DNA of 64,000 nt from 20CM-4-69-16 sp035637455 (GCA_035637455.1 DASPXE010000227.1:20125-84124), one strand, 5' to 3'; numbered from the stretch's first letter, positions 52,557-60,636 are shown. Program-made: numbers and translations. The notes: generated by a model from the letters alone, not told the origin.

Positions 52557-53404
52557 TCTGCTCCCTTCGCAATGGGGGCGCCGACGAGGTTGCCCCACTC
52601 GGTCCACGACCCGTCGTAATTCCGCACCTTCTTGACGCCGAGCAGGTACTTGAGCGCGAACCAGGTATGGCTCGACCGCTCGCCGATGCGGCAGTAGGCG
52701 ATGATCTCGTTCCCGCCGTCGATGGCCTTCGCCCCCTTGTACAGCTGCAGCAGCTCCTCGAACGGCTTGAAGGTGCCGTCGGGCGCCACGGCCTGGCTCC
52801 ACGGGACGTTCTTCGCGCCGGGGATGTGACCGGCGCGCTGCGCCGTCTCGGTCATGCCGGGCGGCGCGATGATTTCTCCGACGAACTCCGGCTTCGATCG
52901 GACGTCCACCAACACGGTCTTCTTGGCTTTCAGCGCCTTCTCGACGTCGGGGCGCTTGGCCCGGAGCGCGGCGTTCAGCTTCGTGGGGACCGGGTAGACC
53001 GTCGCGCGGACGCTCGTGCGCTCGGTCACGAGGGGCCGACCCTCCGCCACCCACTTCGCCCGCCCGCCGTTCATGAGCTTCACGTTCGTGTGACCGTACA
53101 GCTGCAACAGCCAGAAGGCGAAGGCCGCGAACCAGTTGTTGTTGTCGCCGTACAGGACGACCGTGGTCTTGGGCGTGACGCCCGCCTCGGAAAGCAGCGC
53201 GGCGAACGCCTTCTTGTCGGGGATATCACGCCGGACCCGGTCGTTCAGCTGCGACTGCCAGTTCCAGCCGACCGCGGCCGACAGGTGTCCCGAGTCGTAG
53301 GCCGTCGTGTCCACGTCGACTTCGATCAAGCGCAACCCTGCATCGTTGCGGTGCTGAGCCACCCACTCGGTGGAAACCAGCGCATCGGGATGAGCGTACC
53401 CCAC
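52553..53404 (-). CDS. sseA: Two-domain sulfurtransferase (rhodanese / SseA type)
   Basis: A 283-residue tandem rhodanese that moves sulfane sulfur. The inactive first domain runs about 10-130 (VSTEWVAQHRND, GHLSAAVGWNWQSQ). The second domain has catalytic cysteine in IIAYCRIGERSSHTWFAL, the thiosulfate-type loop. I prefer the GTG at 53404, with GGAGG exactly 5 bases upstream, over a TTG at 53416. First enzyme gene after the Rrf2 regulator; it probably supplies sulfur to the carrier-MoeZ system. Confidence 0.92.
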   Translation of the reverse strand: MGYAHPDALVSTEWVAQHRNDAGLRLIEVDVDTTAYDSGHLSAAVGWNWQSQLNDRVRRDIPDKKAFAALLSEAGVTPKTTVVLYGDNNNWFAAFAFWLLQLYGHTNVKLMNGGRAKWVAEGRPLVTERTSVRATVYPVPTKLNAALRAKRPDVEKALKAKKTVLVDVRSKPEFVGEIIAPPGMTETAQRAGHIPGAKNVPWSQAVAPDGTFKPFEELLQLYKGAKAIDGGNEIIAYCRIGERSSHTWFALKYLLGVKKVRNYDGSWTEWGNLVGAPIAKGAE

Positions 53405-53422
53405 AGCGACCTCCAATCGGTT

Positions 53423-53447
53423 AAACCCGACAGGTCGAGTCGGGTTT
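53423..53447. promoter_or_regulatory. 25-bp palindrome, candidate Rrf2 operator
   Basis: Perfect 9-base arms AAACCCGAC and GTCGGGTTT around a 7-base centre, 19 bases upstream of the sseA GTG and downstream of the rrf2 gene. The ACCCGAC-n-GTCGGGT form is like sites of IscR/Rrf2 regulators. No T-run follows an arm on either strand in the right order for a terminator. An A8 tract (53453-53460) lies beside it. Confidence 0.65.
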
Positions 53448-53478
53448 GATGTGAAAAAAAACAGAAGGGACGGCGGGA

Positions 53479-53931
53479 TTAGTTCCCGGCCATGGCCCCG
53501 GCGATTTGGTACAACTCGCGCTCATCGTGCATCAGGTCCGCGAGCGAAACGCTGGCGAGCAGATCGTTGATCCGCTGCTCCAGCATCCGCCACACGGGCC
53601 GGATGCTACACGAGGCGTCCGGACTACATCGCTGGGGATCGACCGGGTGAAGATCGCAGTTGACTTCGAAGGTGACGTGCTCCGACGCTTCGATCACGTC
53701 TTTCACCGTGATGGCCTGGGGGTGTCGCGCCAGATGGTAGCCGCCCTTGGCGCCTCGCACGGAATCCACCAAGCCGGCGCGGCGTAGGCGCAGCAGGATC
53801 TGCTCCACGTAATCGTGGGGCAGCCGCTCCTGCTCGGCGAGCTCACGCGCGGCCACCGGTCCCTGCCCGGCGCGCTTCGCAAGGTTCAGGGAGACGAGTA
53901 ACCCATACTCTGCCCAGGTGGTGACGCGCAT
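53479..53931 (-). CDS. Rrf2-family transcriptional regulator (IscR/CymR type)
   Basis: A 150-residue winged-helix regulator: TTWAEYGLLVSLNLAKR, the recognition region LPHDYVEQILLRLRRAGLVDSVRG, and AKGGYHLARHP. Three cysteines C92, C102 and C108 (CDLHPVDPQRCSPDASC) could hold an Fe-S cluster as in IscR, with one spacing four residues longer. It precedes the sulfur operon, so it probably senses cysteine or Fe-S status. ATG 53931 follows a -10 box by only 6 bases, so the mRNA looks leaderless. Confidence 0.92.
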   Translation of the reverse strand: MRVTTWAEYGLLVSLNLAKRAGQGPVAARELAEQERLPHDYVEQILLRLRRAGLVDSVRGAKGGYHLARHPQAITVKDVIEASEHVTFEVNCDLHPVDPQRCSPDASCSIRPVWRMLEQRINDLLASVSLADLMHDERELYQIAGAMAGN

Positions 53932-53937
53932 GGGGGT

Positions 53938-53967
53938 AATATAGGGCGGGAGGCCTGCCCCGCCCAA
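53938..53967 (-). promoter_or_regulatory. Promoter of the Rrf2 regulator gene (leaderless transcript predicted)
   Basis: TTGGGC (53962-53967) and TATATT (53938-53943) are 18 bases apart on the minus strand. The normal start distance falls on the A of the ATG at 53931, and there is no ribosome site between. Confidence 0.65.
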
Positions 53968-53980
53968 CCCCACCCCTTAG

Positions 53981-55018
53981 TTACCGCCCTGTGCGGCCGA
54001 CTTTCGGGCTCCCGCTCACCCCCACCTGCACCCCGAACACGTTTTCCCCTGAGTTGCGCCTCAGCCAGAGGAGCCGGGAGTTGACGTTCCACATCAGCGG
54101 GCCGCTGTAGAAGTCCCAGCCGAGGCCGCCGTGCAGCCCCTGGGCGACGCCGCGGTCGGGACCTTGGGTGTAGATACCGGCGAGGAGCACGCCGACCTCG
54201 CCGTACACCCGGCCCCAGGGAAGGCGTACGGAGGTCTCATAGCCCGGAGCGAACAGGATCGCGTTGGGCTCATTGCAGCCCGCCGGCGAGCAGCTGGCGG
54301 TGAGTCGGAGCGGCGCGAAGTCGATCTGTAGGCCCACGGTGCCAGCCTTCTTGGTATCGCGGCGGAATCGCACCCCTACGAAAGGCGCGCGGCCCCGCAG
54401 CGACCCGGACATCGGAATGAAGACGCTCACCGTGGGCCCCACGGTCCCTTCCAAGAACTCACCCTTGTGCGGGCTGCCGAGCGCGACCGCCGCGTTGACC
54501 CGGGCTTCGAGCGACTGGATCTGGCTGCCCGGCACCTGCAGGAAGCGCCCTTCGAGCGCGGCCACGGCGCTGCTTCCGAGGTTGACTCGCACGCCGAGCC
54601 CGAACGCCAAAGCGATCTGACTCGACGTGGAGACGGTATCCTGGCACAGCAGCGGCGGGCACTGCGTCGCCGGCGCGGATTCCGTAACGCGCGCGAGGCC
54701 GAGCTCGGTCGTGGCGAAGGGCGCCACACCGCGGGCACCGATGGGATAGTAGTACGAGTCCAGGCCGAACAGCGTCAGGCGTCGCACGCTGCCGTCCGTG
54801 GAGAGGTCGTTGTAGCGAGACACGGTCAAGCCAGTCTCTCCCTCCTCTCCGGTGATCAACGCCGCGGAGCCGCCGAACGACGAGAAGGGGTGGCCGTTGC
54901 CCGAGAGGTCCTCGAGCGTGATCGACGAATAGGTCGGACCAACCCGGAACTGCCGCTGGGCCGGCGCCGCCGTCGCGACCGTGAGCCCGAGCGCGGCGGC
55001 GAGGAGAGTCTTGTGCAT
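53981..55018 (-). CDS. Predicted outer-membrane beta-barrel-like protein
   Basis: A 345-residue exported protein with a clean signal peptide (MHKTLLAAALGLTVATAAPAQ). The mature part is rich in alternating strands with aromatic ends (SIALFGL-, RLTLFGLDSYYYPIG, FVGVRFRRDTKK, GGLGWDFYSGPLMWNVN), like small Gram-negative barrels of unknown role. Four cysteines in two loops (QCPPLLCQD, SCSPAGCNE) may form disulfides. No family name can be given. Confidence 0.75.
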   Translation of the reverse strand: MHKTLLAAALGLTVATAAPAQRQFRVGPTYSSITLEDLSGNGHPFSSFGGSAALITGEEGETGLTVSRYNDLSTDGSVRRLTLFGLDSYYYPIGARGVAPFATTELGLARVTESAPATQCPPLLCQDTVSTSSQIALAFGLGVRVNLGSSAVAALEGRFLQVPGSQIQSLEARVNAAVALGSPHKGEFLEGTVGPTVSVFIPMSGSLRGRAPFVGVRFRRDTKKAGTVGLQIDFAPLRLTASCSPAGCNEPNAILFAPGYETSVRLPWGRVYGEVGVLLAGIYTQGPDRGVAQGLHGGLGWDFYSGPLMWNVNSRLLWLRRNSGENVFGVQVGVSGSPKVGRTGR

Positions 55019-55087
55019 GCACCAACAGGTAGCACCAGCGAGGGGCCGGATGCCGTGACTCGAATCACGGCCCCTCGCGCGCGGAGA

Positions 55088-55510
55088 TCACTTCACCAGC
55101 AGCCCGATGAGCAATCCCGCGACGTTCATCCGGACGAGCCACGACCAGAACGTCGCCTTCAGCAGCGGTCGAACTTTGTCATACCACACTCCGCTCCCGA
55201 GGGTCGACAACGCGATGGTCGACAGCCAGAGGAGCGTCGCGAACTCCATCCCCGCCAGCGGGCCGCCGCCCTGCACCCACAGCCCGCCCTTGAGGCGTTG
55301 ATAACCGCACGCCAGCAGCAGACCGAAGACGAGCGCCAGCGCGGCCGACTTCAACATGGCCGGCAGCATCATCTTCTTTCGTTCCTCGGGCGTGGGCGGC
55401 ATGGTGCCGAAGGCATGCATTTCCGGACCGGTGAAGATCTTCCCCCACATCACGTAGTCCGCAAAGAACGCGCCGACGCCTGCGATCAGCCCCGCGACGA
55501 TCCAGTTCAT
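55088..55510 (-). CDS. Four-helix membrane protein of unknown function
   Basis: A 140-residue protein with hydrophobic helices at about 4-22, 55-72, 87-105 and 118-138. An acidic/proline loop GPEMHAFGTMPPTPEERKK lies after the first. The layout resembles DUF1761-like proteins, but I cannot assign it firmly. The gap 55019-55087 shows nothing else. Confidence 0.7.
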   Translation of the reverse strand: MNWIVAGLIAGVGAFFADYVMWGKIFTGPEMHAFGTMPPTPEERKKMMLPAMLKSAALALVFGLLLACGYQRLKGGLWVQGGGPLAGMEFATLLWLSTIALSTLGSGVWYDKVRPLLKATFWSWLVRMNVAGLLIGLLVK

Positions 55511-55538
55511 ACAGTGCCCTCTCCCGAAAGAGTGTGCG

Positions 55539-56948
55539 CTACTTCTTGCGCCGCCCGGGTACGCCGATCTCGGTCATGGCAGCGAGATCCAGCACCTCCT
55601 CCAAGTCCTTACCCTTGAGAATGCCCTTCTCGATCACCAGCTGGCGCACCGTGACGTTCTTCGCCACCGCTTCTTTGGCGAGCTTGGCCGCCTCCGCGTA
55701 GCCGATCTTTGGGGCCAGTGCCGTGACCAGGGCCGGGCTGCGCTCGAGCCAGTGCTCGCACTGCGCCGGGTCGGCCTCGATGCCCTCCACGCACCGTTCC
55801 GCGAAGACGCGGGTGGCGTTGGTGAGGATCGTCAGCGTGAACAGCAGATTGTGGGCGATGACCGGCATCATAACATTCAGCTCGAGCTGTCCCGCCTCCG
55901 CGGCGGCCGCGATCGTCAGGTCGTTACCGAGCGCCTGGTAGCACACCATGTTGACCATCTCGGCGATGGACGGGTTCACCTTTCCGGGCATGATGCTCGA
56001 GCCGGGCTGCACCGCCGGCAGGGTGATCTCGGCCAGCCCGGTCCGCGGTCCGGAGGCCAGGAGCCGCAGGTCGCTGGCCACTTTGCCCAGATCCATCGCG
56101 TATGTCCGCAGGGCGCCCGAGAACGCCGCGGCGTCGCCCATCGACTGCATCAGCTGCACCCGGTCTGCGCCCTCCCGTAGCGCGATCCCCGTCATCGCCG
56201 TGAGGTGCTGCACCATCAGCCGCGGATACTCCGGCTCGGCATTCAGGCCGGTGCCGACCGCGGTGCCGCCGATCCCGAGGTCGCGCAAGGCGTCGGCCGC
56301 CTGGGCGACGCGGTCTCGGTCTCGCTCGATGGTGCGGCCGTAGGCCGTGAACTCCTGGCCGAGGCGGATCGGCGTCGCGTCCTGGAGATGGGTACGTCCG
56401 GCCTTGAGGATGCGATCGAACGCTTTCCCCTTCGCCAGGAAGGCGCGCGCCAACCCGTCCATCGCTTCGAGCAGGGCGGGCAGCAGCGCCAGCGCCGCGA
56501 GGCGGATGGCGGAGGGGATCACGTCGTTGGTCGACTGCGCCATGTTGACGTGATCGTTGGGATGCACCGGCTGGTACTCGCCGCGCTTTCCCCCGAGCAG
56601 TTCGTTCGCGCGGTTGGCGAGCACCTCGTTACAGTTCATATTGTGCGACGTCCCCGCCCCGGCCTGGTAGGGGTCCACGACGAACTGATCCCGGTGGGCG
56701 CCGCCCAGCACCTCGTCCGCCGCGCGCACGATGGCGTCCGCGAGCTTGGGGTCGAGACGCTTGGTCTGGTTGTGGGTGAGCGCGGCCGCCCGCTTGATCC
56801 AGATGACCGCGTCGACGAACGGGGCGAGAGGCGCCAGGTGAGAGATAGGGAAGTTCCGACGCGCCCGCTCGGTCTGGATCCCGTACAGCGCTGCGGCGGG
56901 AACCGGCAGCTCGCCCAGGGGATCGCGTTCGACGCGGGTCGCGCTCAT
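55539..56948 (-). CDS. aspA: Aspartate ammonia-lyase (fumarase/aspartase family)
   Basis: A 469-residue lyase that would release ammonia from aspartate to give fumarate. The family signature GSSIMPGKVNPSIAEMV is intact. AGAGTSHNMNCNEVLANRA and HPNDHVNMAQSTNDVIPSA follow aspartases more than class II fumarases, but the two are hard to separate by eye. ATG 56948 begins MSATRVERDPLGELPVPA. It diverges from the cupin gene across a 52-base gap with no clear promoter. Confidence 0.85.
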   Translation of the reverse strand: MSATRVERDPLGELPVPAAALYGIQTERARRNFPISHLAPLAPFVDAVIWIKRAAALTHNQTKRLDPKLADAIVRAADEVLGGAHRDQFVVDPYQAGAGTSHNMNCNEVLANRANELLGGKRGEYQPVHPNDHVNMAQSTNDVIPSAIRLAALALLPALLEAMDGLARAFLAKGKAFDRILKAGRTHLQDATPIRLGQEFTAYGRTIERDRDRVAQAADALRDLGIGGTAVGTGLNAEPEYPRLMVQHLTAMTGIALREGADRVQLMQSMGDAAAFSGALRTYAMDLGKVASDLRLLASGPRTGLAEITLPAVQPGSSIMPGKVNPSIAEMVNMVCYQALGNDLTIAAAAEAGQLELNVMMPVIAHNLLFTLTILTNATRVFAERCVEGIEADPAQCEHWLERSPALVTALAPKIGYAEAAKLAKEAVAKNVTVRQLVIEKGILKGKDLEEVLDLAAMTEIGVPGRRKK

Positions 56949-57000
56949 TGCCTCCGTCCGTTCCGTCACGGCACCGTCCGTCGCCAACCAGGAATCACCC

Positions 57001-57330
57001 ATGGCAACCCAGGACCCGATCCAGCACGTGCCCGCCCGCGCGACCTTCTCGCCGGCCAAGATGACGAAGCTCGACTGCTTCCGTTCCGACCGGCTGCTCG
57101 TCGGCCTCAACTGCTTCGAGCCCGGCCAGGTGCAGCACGTCCACGCGCACGACGGGGCCGACAAATTCTATTTCGTTGTCTCGGGAAAGGCGAGGTTTGT
57201 CATCGGTGACAGGACACTCGACGCCCGGACGGGGGACCTGATTCTGGCTGCCGCTGGCATGCCGCACGGGGTGGAGCAGGCGCTGGAGCGAACCATTGTT
57301 CTCGTGGCCATCGCTCCGGCTCCGAGGTAG
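57001..57330 (+). CDS. Single-domain cupin protein
   Basis: A 109-residue cupin with metal ligands in HVHAHDGADKFYFVVSG and MPHGVEQA, the two conserved boxes. AGGA lies 7 bases before the ATG. It is one of three plus-strand genes and converges on the AhpD-like gene with 10 bases between. The enzymatic role is unknown; a link to the lyase or the peroxidase is possible. Confidence 0.88.
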   Translation: MATQDPIQHVPARATFSPAKMTKLDCFRSDRLLVGLNCFEPGQVQHVHAHDGADKFYFVVSGKARFVIGDRTLDARTGDLILAAAGMPHGVEQALERTIVLVAIAPAPR

Positions 57331-57340
57331 CCGCGACGTC

Positions 57341-57886
57341 TCATCCCTTCGTCGGCTCTACGCGCAGGGCGTCATTGAACCTATTGAAGTACTCCGTCAT
57401 CCCGATGACCAGCGTGATCTCCACGATCTGCCCCTCGTCCCACGCCGCCCGCAGCCTCCCGTACAGCTCGTCGGTCACCTCATGCCCCGATCGGTGCACC
57501 ACGTCCGCATACTCGAGCGCCGCGCGCCACCCCGGCTCCAGCCGCTCGATCGCCGCGCGCCCGCCGCGGTCCTGGAGGGCGTCGACCAGTTCCTGGCTCG
57601 CCCCGTTCTGCCTTGCCAAGGCAGTGTGGGAATTGAGTCAGTAGCGGCAGCGGTTCAGGTGTGAGATGCGCACCCACAACAACTCCTTGAGGAGCGGCGG
57701 CACCGTGCCCTCGTTCATCACGGTGCGGAAGTGGGCGATCATCGTCCGGAGGTGGCTCGGCCGGAGCGCGACCGTACGGAACATGTTGGGTACGTTGCCG
57801 CGCTCCTGGAGGTACGTCTCGAAAACCGGCTGCACCTCCGGAGCCGCTTGGTCCGGCGTCACTGGTTGGATCCGTGGCTCGGCCAT
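57341..57886 (-). CDS. AhpD-like peroxidase-related protein, probable selenoprotein (in-frame TGA at CxxU)
   Basis: Carboxymuconolactone decarboxylase/AhpD-family protein. The frame opens MAEPRIQPVTPDQ and reaches RISHLNRCRY, then TGA (57638-57640), and continues in the same frame as LNSHTALARQNGASQEL to 57341, total 181 residues. The family motif E-x11-C-x2-C-x3-H appears as E68, C80, TGA at position 83, H87. So the stop replaces exactly the second redox cysteine, and selenocysteine (U83) is the natural reading. A 7-bp hairpin begins 13 bases after the TGA. TGA is a normal stop elsewhere here. Alternatives: point-mutation pseudogene or base error. Confidence 0.82.
57608..57624 (-). promoter_or_regulatory. 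Putative bacterial SECIS hairpin of the AhpD-like gene
   Basis: On the mRNA strand CTGCCTT and AAGGCAG form a perfect 7-bp stem with loop GGC. The loop starts 20 bases after the TGA and has G in its first two positions, which agrees with known features of bacterial SECIS elements. Confidence 0.7.
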
Positions 57887-57894
57887 TGGACGCG

Positions 57895-58815
57895 TCACTC
57901 GCTCGTGCGTTTGCGCGCTCGCCCCATGTGGCTGCGCGTCGGTGCGTCTGCGCCCCGAGTCTTTCCCCATCCGATCTTGAACAGCTCGACGGCCGCGCGG
58001 TAGCCGAGCTCGCGCACCAGCTGGTACACGCCGAGCGCGGTCAGCAGCACGGCCGTATAGAACCGCCACAGCAACAGCATCGTCACTTGGTGCGGTCCGA
58101 AGTCTCCGGCGAACCCCTGGAGAAACGCGACCTCGAGGCCACCGCCGCCGGACGGCAGCGGGACGACGAGGGGGGCATGAATCAGCGCGAGCGCGCCGAA
58201 GAACATCTGGCTGAACGGTGGTCGGTCCGGCATCCCCCAGGCGAGTGCGGGCAGGATGAGGGCGCGCGCCGCGACGCTCACGATCGTGAGCAGCGCCCCC
58301 GCGCCGAGCACCCACCGCGGCGCGCGCCGCACGTGCGCCCACGCCACGCGCCACTGTCGCCGCACCCGGTGCCGGATCATCCCCGAGCGCACCAGGCGCT
58401 GCAGCAGGTAGACGGCGAGCAGCACGATGAGCGCCACGACTTCGATCGTGACCAGCTCACCCGCGCGGTGCCGGTGCAGCCACACGCCGGCGGCGTCGCG
58501 CCAGTCCGGTACGTAATAGACGAACAGCGCGGCGGCGGCGAGCAGAAAGACGGGCCATTCGCAGGCGACTTCGACCCCGATCGCCACCAGCCCCGTCACC
58601 GGCCGCAGGCCCGACTCCGTGAGCCCGAGGAACCGAGCCGGCTCACCGCCCAGCCGGTTGGGCGTCAGCTGCGACGCGGCCTCGCCATAGAGGTTGAGGC
58701 GGAACGCGTCGTTGAAACCGAGCCGGCCGCCCGCGGTCCAGGCAGCGAGCTGAATGCGCCAGGCGCGAACGACGCAATCGAGGGCCAGCAGCCCAAGGGC
58801 GAGAAGGTGGCTCAT
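57895..58815 (-). CDS. Lysylphosphatidylglycerol-synthase-like membrane protein (UPF0104)
   Basis: A 306-residue integral membrane protein with about seven helices. NLYGEAASQLTPNRLGGEPARFL and LPSGGGGLEVAFLQGFA are typical of the LPG synthase/UPF0104 membrane domain. No catalytic cytosolic domain is attached. The start at ATG 58815 lies right behind a repeat, and the first membrane helix of the family seems to be missing, so the 5' end may have been cut or replaced. It ends 8 bases before the AhpD-like ATG. Confidence 0.8.
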   Translation of the reverse strand: MSHLLALGLLALDCVVRAWRIQLAAWTAGGRLGFNDAFRLNLYGEAASQLTPNRLGGEPARFLGLTESGLRPVTGLVAIGVEVACEWPVFLLAAAALFVYYVPDWRDAAGVWLHRHRAGELVTIEVVALIVLLAVYLLQRLVRSGMIRHRVRRQWRVAWAHVRRAPRWVLGAGALLTIVSVAARALILPALAWGMPDRPPFSQMFFGALALIHAPLVVPLPSGGGGLEVAFLQGFAGDFGPHQVTMLLLWRFYTAVLLTALGVYQLVRELGYRAAVELFKIGWGKTRGADAPTRSHMGRARKRTSE

Positions 58816-58915
58816 CCGGATGCCGAATTCGGAAAGTGGAGTGCAGAAGGAAGCAGCCGGCCCCGGGCGCAGCAGGTTGCCCGTGCATTCCGCATTCCGC
58901 ATTCGGCGTTCCGCA
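58816..58915. repeat. Heptamer-type inverted repeat upstream of the UPF0104 gene
   Basis: TCCGCAT/TCCGCAT/TCGGCGT/TCCGCAT units (about 58885-58915) face a degenerate complementary arm (ATGCCGAATTCGG, about 58817-58830). It fills the gap between the zinc-ribbon gene and the membrane-protein gene. The CCGCATT unit is that of the 21.1-kb element. Confidence 0.65.
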
Positions 58916-58920
58916 TGGGT

Positions 58921-59106
58921 CTAGTCGGAGCAGTCACCCAGCGGATAGGTGTAGCCGCAGTTTGGACAGGGGTTCTTGCACCCCCAGGGCTTGGGCCGGA
59001 CTTCCGCTCCGCACCGCAGGCAGGCCGGCCGCTCAGGCGAGACGGTGGACGCCGGTGAGGAAGGGGTTGGCGCGCCGCTCTTGTCCGACGGTCGTTTCGG
59101 GTCCAT
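58921..59106 (-). CDS. Small zinc-ribbon protein
   Basis: A 61-residue protein: a Ser/Pro-rich start (MDPKRPSDKSGAPTPSS), then ACLRCGAEVRPKPWGC and NPCPNCGYTYPLGDCSD, with seven cysteines in CxxC-type pairs that can hold zinc. The start overlaps the MBL gene by 74 bases; no internal start gives a better fit. Role unknown. Confidence 0.75.
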   Translation of the reverse strand: MDPKRPSDKSGAPTPSSPASTVSPERPACLRCGAEVRPKPWGCKNPCPNCGYTYPLGDCSD

Positions 59107-59671
59107 GGCCGCTGTACACGATGGTGGAATCCGGAAGCGTAAGCAACTCACGCTCGATGCTCCGGATCAGCGTCTCGAAATCGCCGCCGGGGAGATCGGT
59201 CCTGCCGATCGAACCCGCGAACAGCACGTCGCCTGTGAAAACCACTCCCTCGCCCACGAGGCACACGCTGCCGGGCGAGTGCCCCGGCGCGTGCCGCACG
59301 GTGAAGGCGAGAGTCCCGACTCGGACCGTCTCCCCGGGGACCAACTCCCGGTCGGGCGGCGGCAGCGGGTCGACGGGGATGCCGAACGCCAGGCCTTGCT
59401 GGACCAGGTGATCGTACAGCTGGCGGTCGGCGGGATGCAGATAGACCGGCGCGCCGGTCTCCCTCCGCACGCGTGCAATGCCCATCACATGGTCGAGGTG
59501 CGCGTGTGTGACCCAGATCGCCGTCGGGCGCGCGCCGGCGGCGGCGACCTCGTGCAGCACCCGCCCCGCCTCCTCGCCTGGGTCGATGATCGCGCATTCC
59601 GCCGCGACCTCGTCGATGATGAGATAGCTGTTCTCGACGAACTGGCCGTTCGGGATCGGGACGACCTTCAC
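59033..59671 (-). CDS. Metallo-beta-lactamase-fold hydrolase (glyoxalase II-like)
   Basis: A 212-residue hydrolase with the metal motif THAHLDHVMG, the second His in APGHSPGSVCLVGEG, the Asp in VFTGDVLFAGSIGRTDLPGGD and a last His in YSGHGPETTVG. This is the YcbL/glyoxalase-II-like group acting on thioesters or related substrates. GTG start overlaps the trxB stop (GTGA). Confidence 0.9.
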   Translation of the reverse strand: MKVVPIPNGQFVENSYLIIDEVAAECAIIDPGEEAGRVLHEVAAAGARPTAIWVTHAHLDHVMGIARVRRETGAPVYLHPADRQLYDHLVQQGLAFGIPVDPLPPPDRELVPGETVRVGTLAFTVRHAPGHSPGSVCLVGEGVVFTGDVLFAGSIGRTDLPGGDFETLIRSIERELLTLPDSTIVYSGHGPETTVGQERRANPFLTGVHRLA

Positions 59672-60636
59672 GACACGACCCCGGCCTTCTCCCTTTCCTT
59701 CACCGTGGCGAGGTATTTCTCCACCGCGATCGCCGCTGTCGTGGCATCGCCCACCGCGGTCGTGATCTGACGCGTCAACTGGCTGCGCACGTCCCCGGCA
59801 GCGAACAGACCGGGGATCGACGTCATCATGCGGTCGTCCGTGATGAGGTAGCCGGCGGCGTCGTGCTTCACGTGACCGTCGACCACACCGGTGTTGGGTT
59901 TGAACCCGATGAAGACGAAGACCCCGCCCACCTTGAGGGTCGAGCGGGCGCGCGCCACGGTGTCTTCGAGCACGAGGTGGTCGGTGCCCCTCTCGGTGCC
60001 CTTGATCTCGACGACCCGGTTGTTCCAGATCACATGGATCTTGGGGTTCGCCAACACGCGCTCCTGAAGAATCTTCGAGGCGCGGAACCGATCGCGGCGG
60101 TGCACGATGTAGACCTTGCTCGCGTAGCGGGTGAGGTAGTCCGCCTCCTCGACGGCGGCGTCGCCGCCGCCCACGACCGCGAGCACCTCGCCCTTGAAGA
60201 ACGCGCCGTCGCACACCGCGCAGTAGGAGACTCCCTTCCCCGCATATTCCAGTTCGCCCGGGACCCCGAGCTTCACGGGCGTCCCACCGGCGGTGAGGAT
60301 CACGGCCGGCGCCCGGTACACCCTGCCTCTCGCGGTCTCGACGTCGAACCAGCCGTCGTCCGCCTTGCGGATCTTCTCCACGGTGTCGGTGACGATCTGC
60401 GCCCCGAACTTCTTGGCGTGCTCGGCCATCTTCTGAGCGAGATCCCAACCCTTGATGCTCTCGAACCCGATGTAGTCCTCGATCAGGTCGGTGTTCAAGA
60501 GCTCGCCGCCGGGGGCACCGCGCTCGATGGTGACCGCGTTGAGCATGCCGCGCCCCGCGTACATCGCGGCGCACAGCCCCGCGGGGCCCGCGCCGACGAT
60601 GATCACGTCGTATCCGTTAATGACGCTGTGGCGCAT
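59668..60636 (-). CDS. trxB: Thioredoxin reductase
   Basis: NADPH-dependent flavoprotein of 322 residues. FAD motif VGAGPAGLCAAMYAG, redox pair CAVC in GVSYCAVCDGAFF, NADPH motif VVGGGDAAVEEADYL, and GLFAAGDVRSQLTRQ at the end. ATG 60636 overlaps the DUF309 gene by 20 bases. It shares an operon with the peroxiredoxin and AhpD-like selenoprotein candidates and is a plausible electron source for them. Confidence 0.95.
   Translation of the reverse strand: MRHSVINGYDVIIVGAGPAGLCAAMYAGRGMLNAVTIERGAPGGELLNTDLIEDYIGFESIKGWDLAQKMAEHAKKFGAQIVTDTVEKIRKADDGWFDVETARGRVYRAPAVILTAGGTPVKLGVPGELEYAGKGVSYCAVCDGAFFKGEVLAVVGGGDAAVEEADYLTRYASKVYIVHRRDRFRASKILQERVLANPKIHVIWNNRVVEIKGTERGTDHLVLEDTVARARSTLKVGGVFVFIGFKPNTGVVDGHVKHDAAGYLITDDRMMTSIPGLFAAGDVRSQLTRQITTAVGDATTAAIAVEKYLATVKEREKAGVVS

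Noticed and set aside
52553..53416. TTG at 53416 as sulfurtransferase start
   Set aside because: That codon overlaps the GGAGG sequence that is the ideal ribosome site for the GTG at 53404.
53423..53460. Rho-independent terminator behind rrf2
   Set aside because: The T-run on the minus strand precedes the hairpin instead of following it, so the order is wrong; an operator fits better.
57341..57619. Separate small gene for the C-terminal half of the AhpD-like protein
   Set aside because: It has only a TTG start without ribosome site and lacks the motif; it is the in-frame continuation of 57886-57641 across the TGA.
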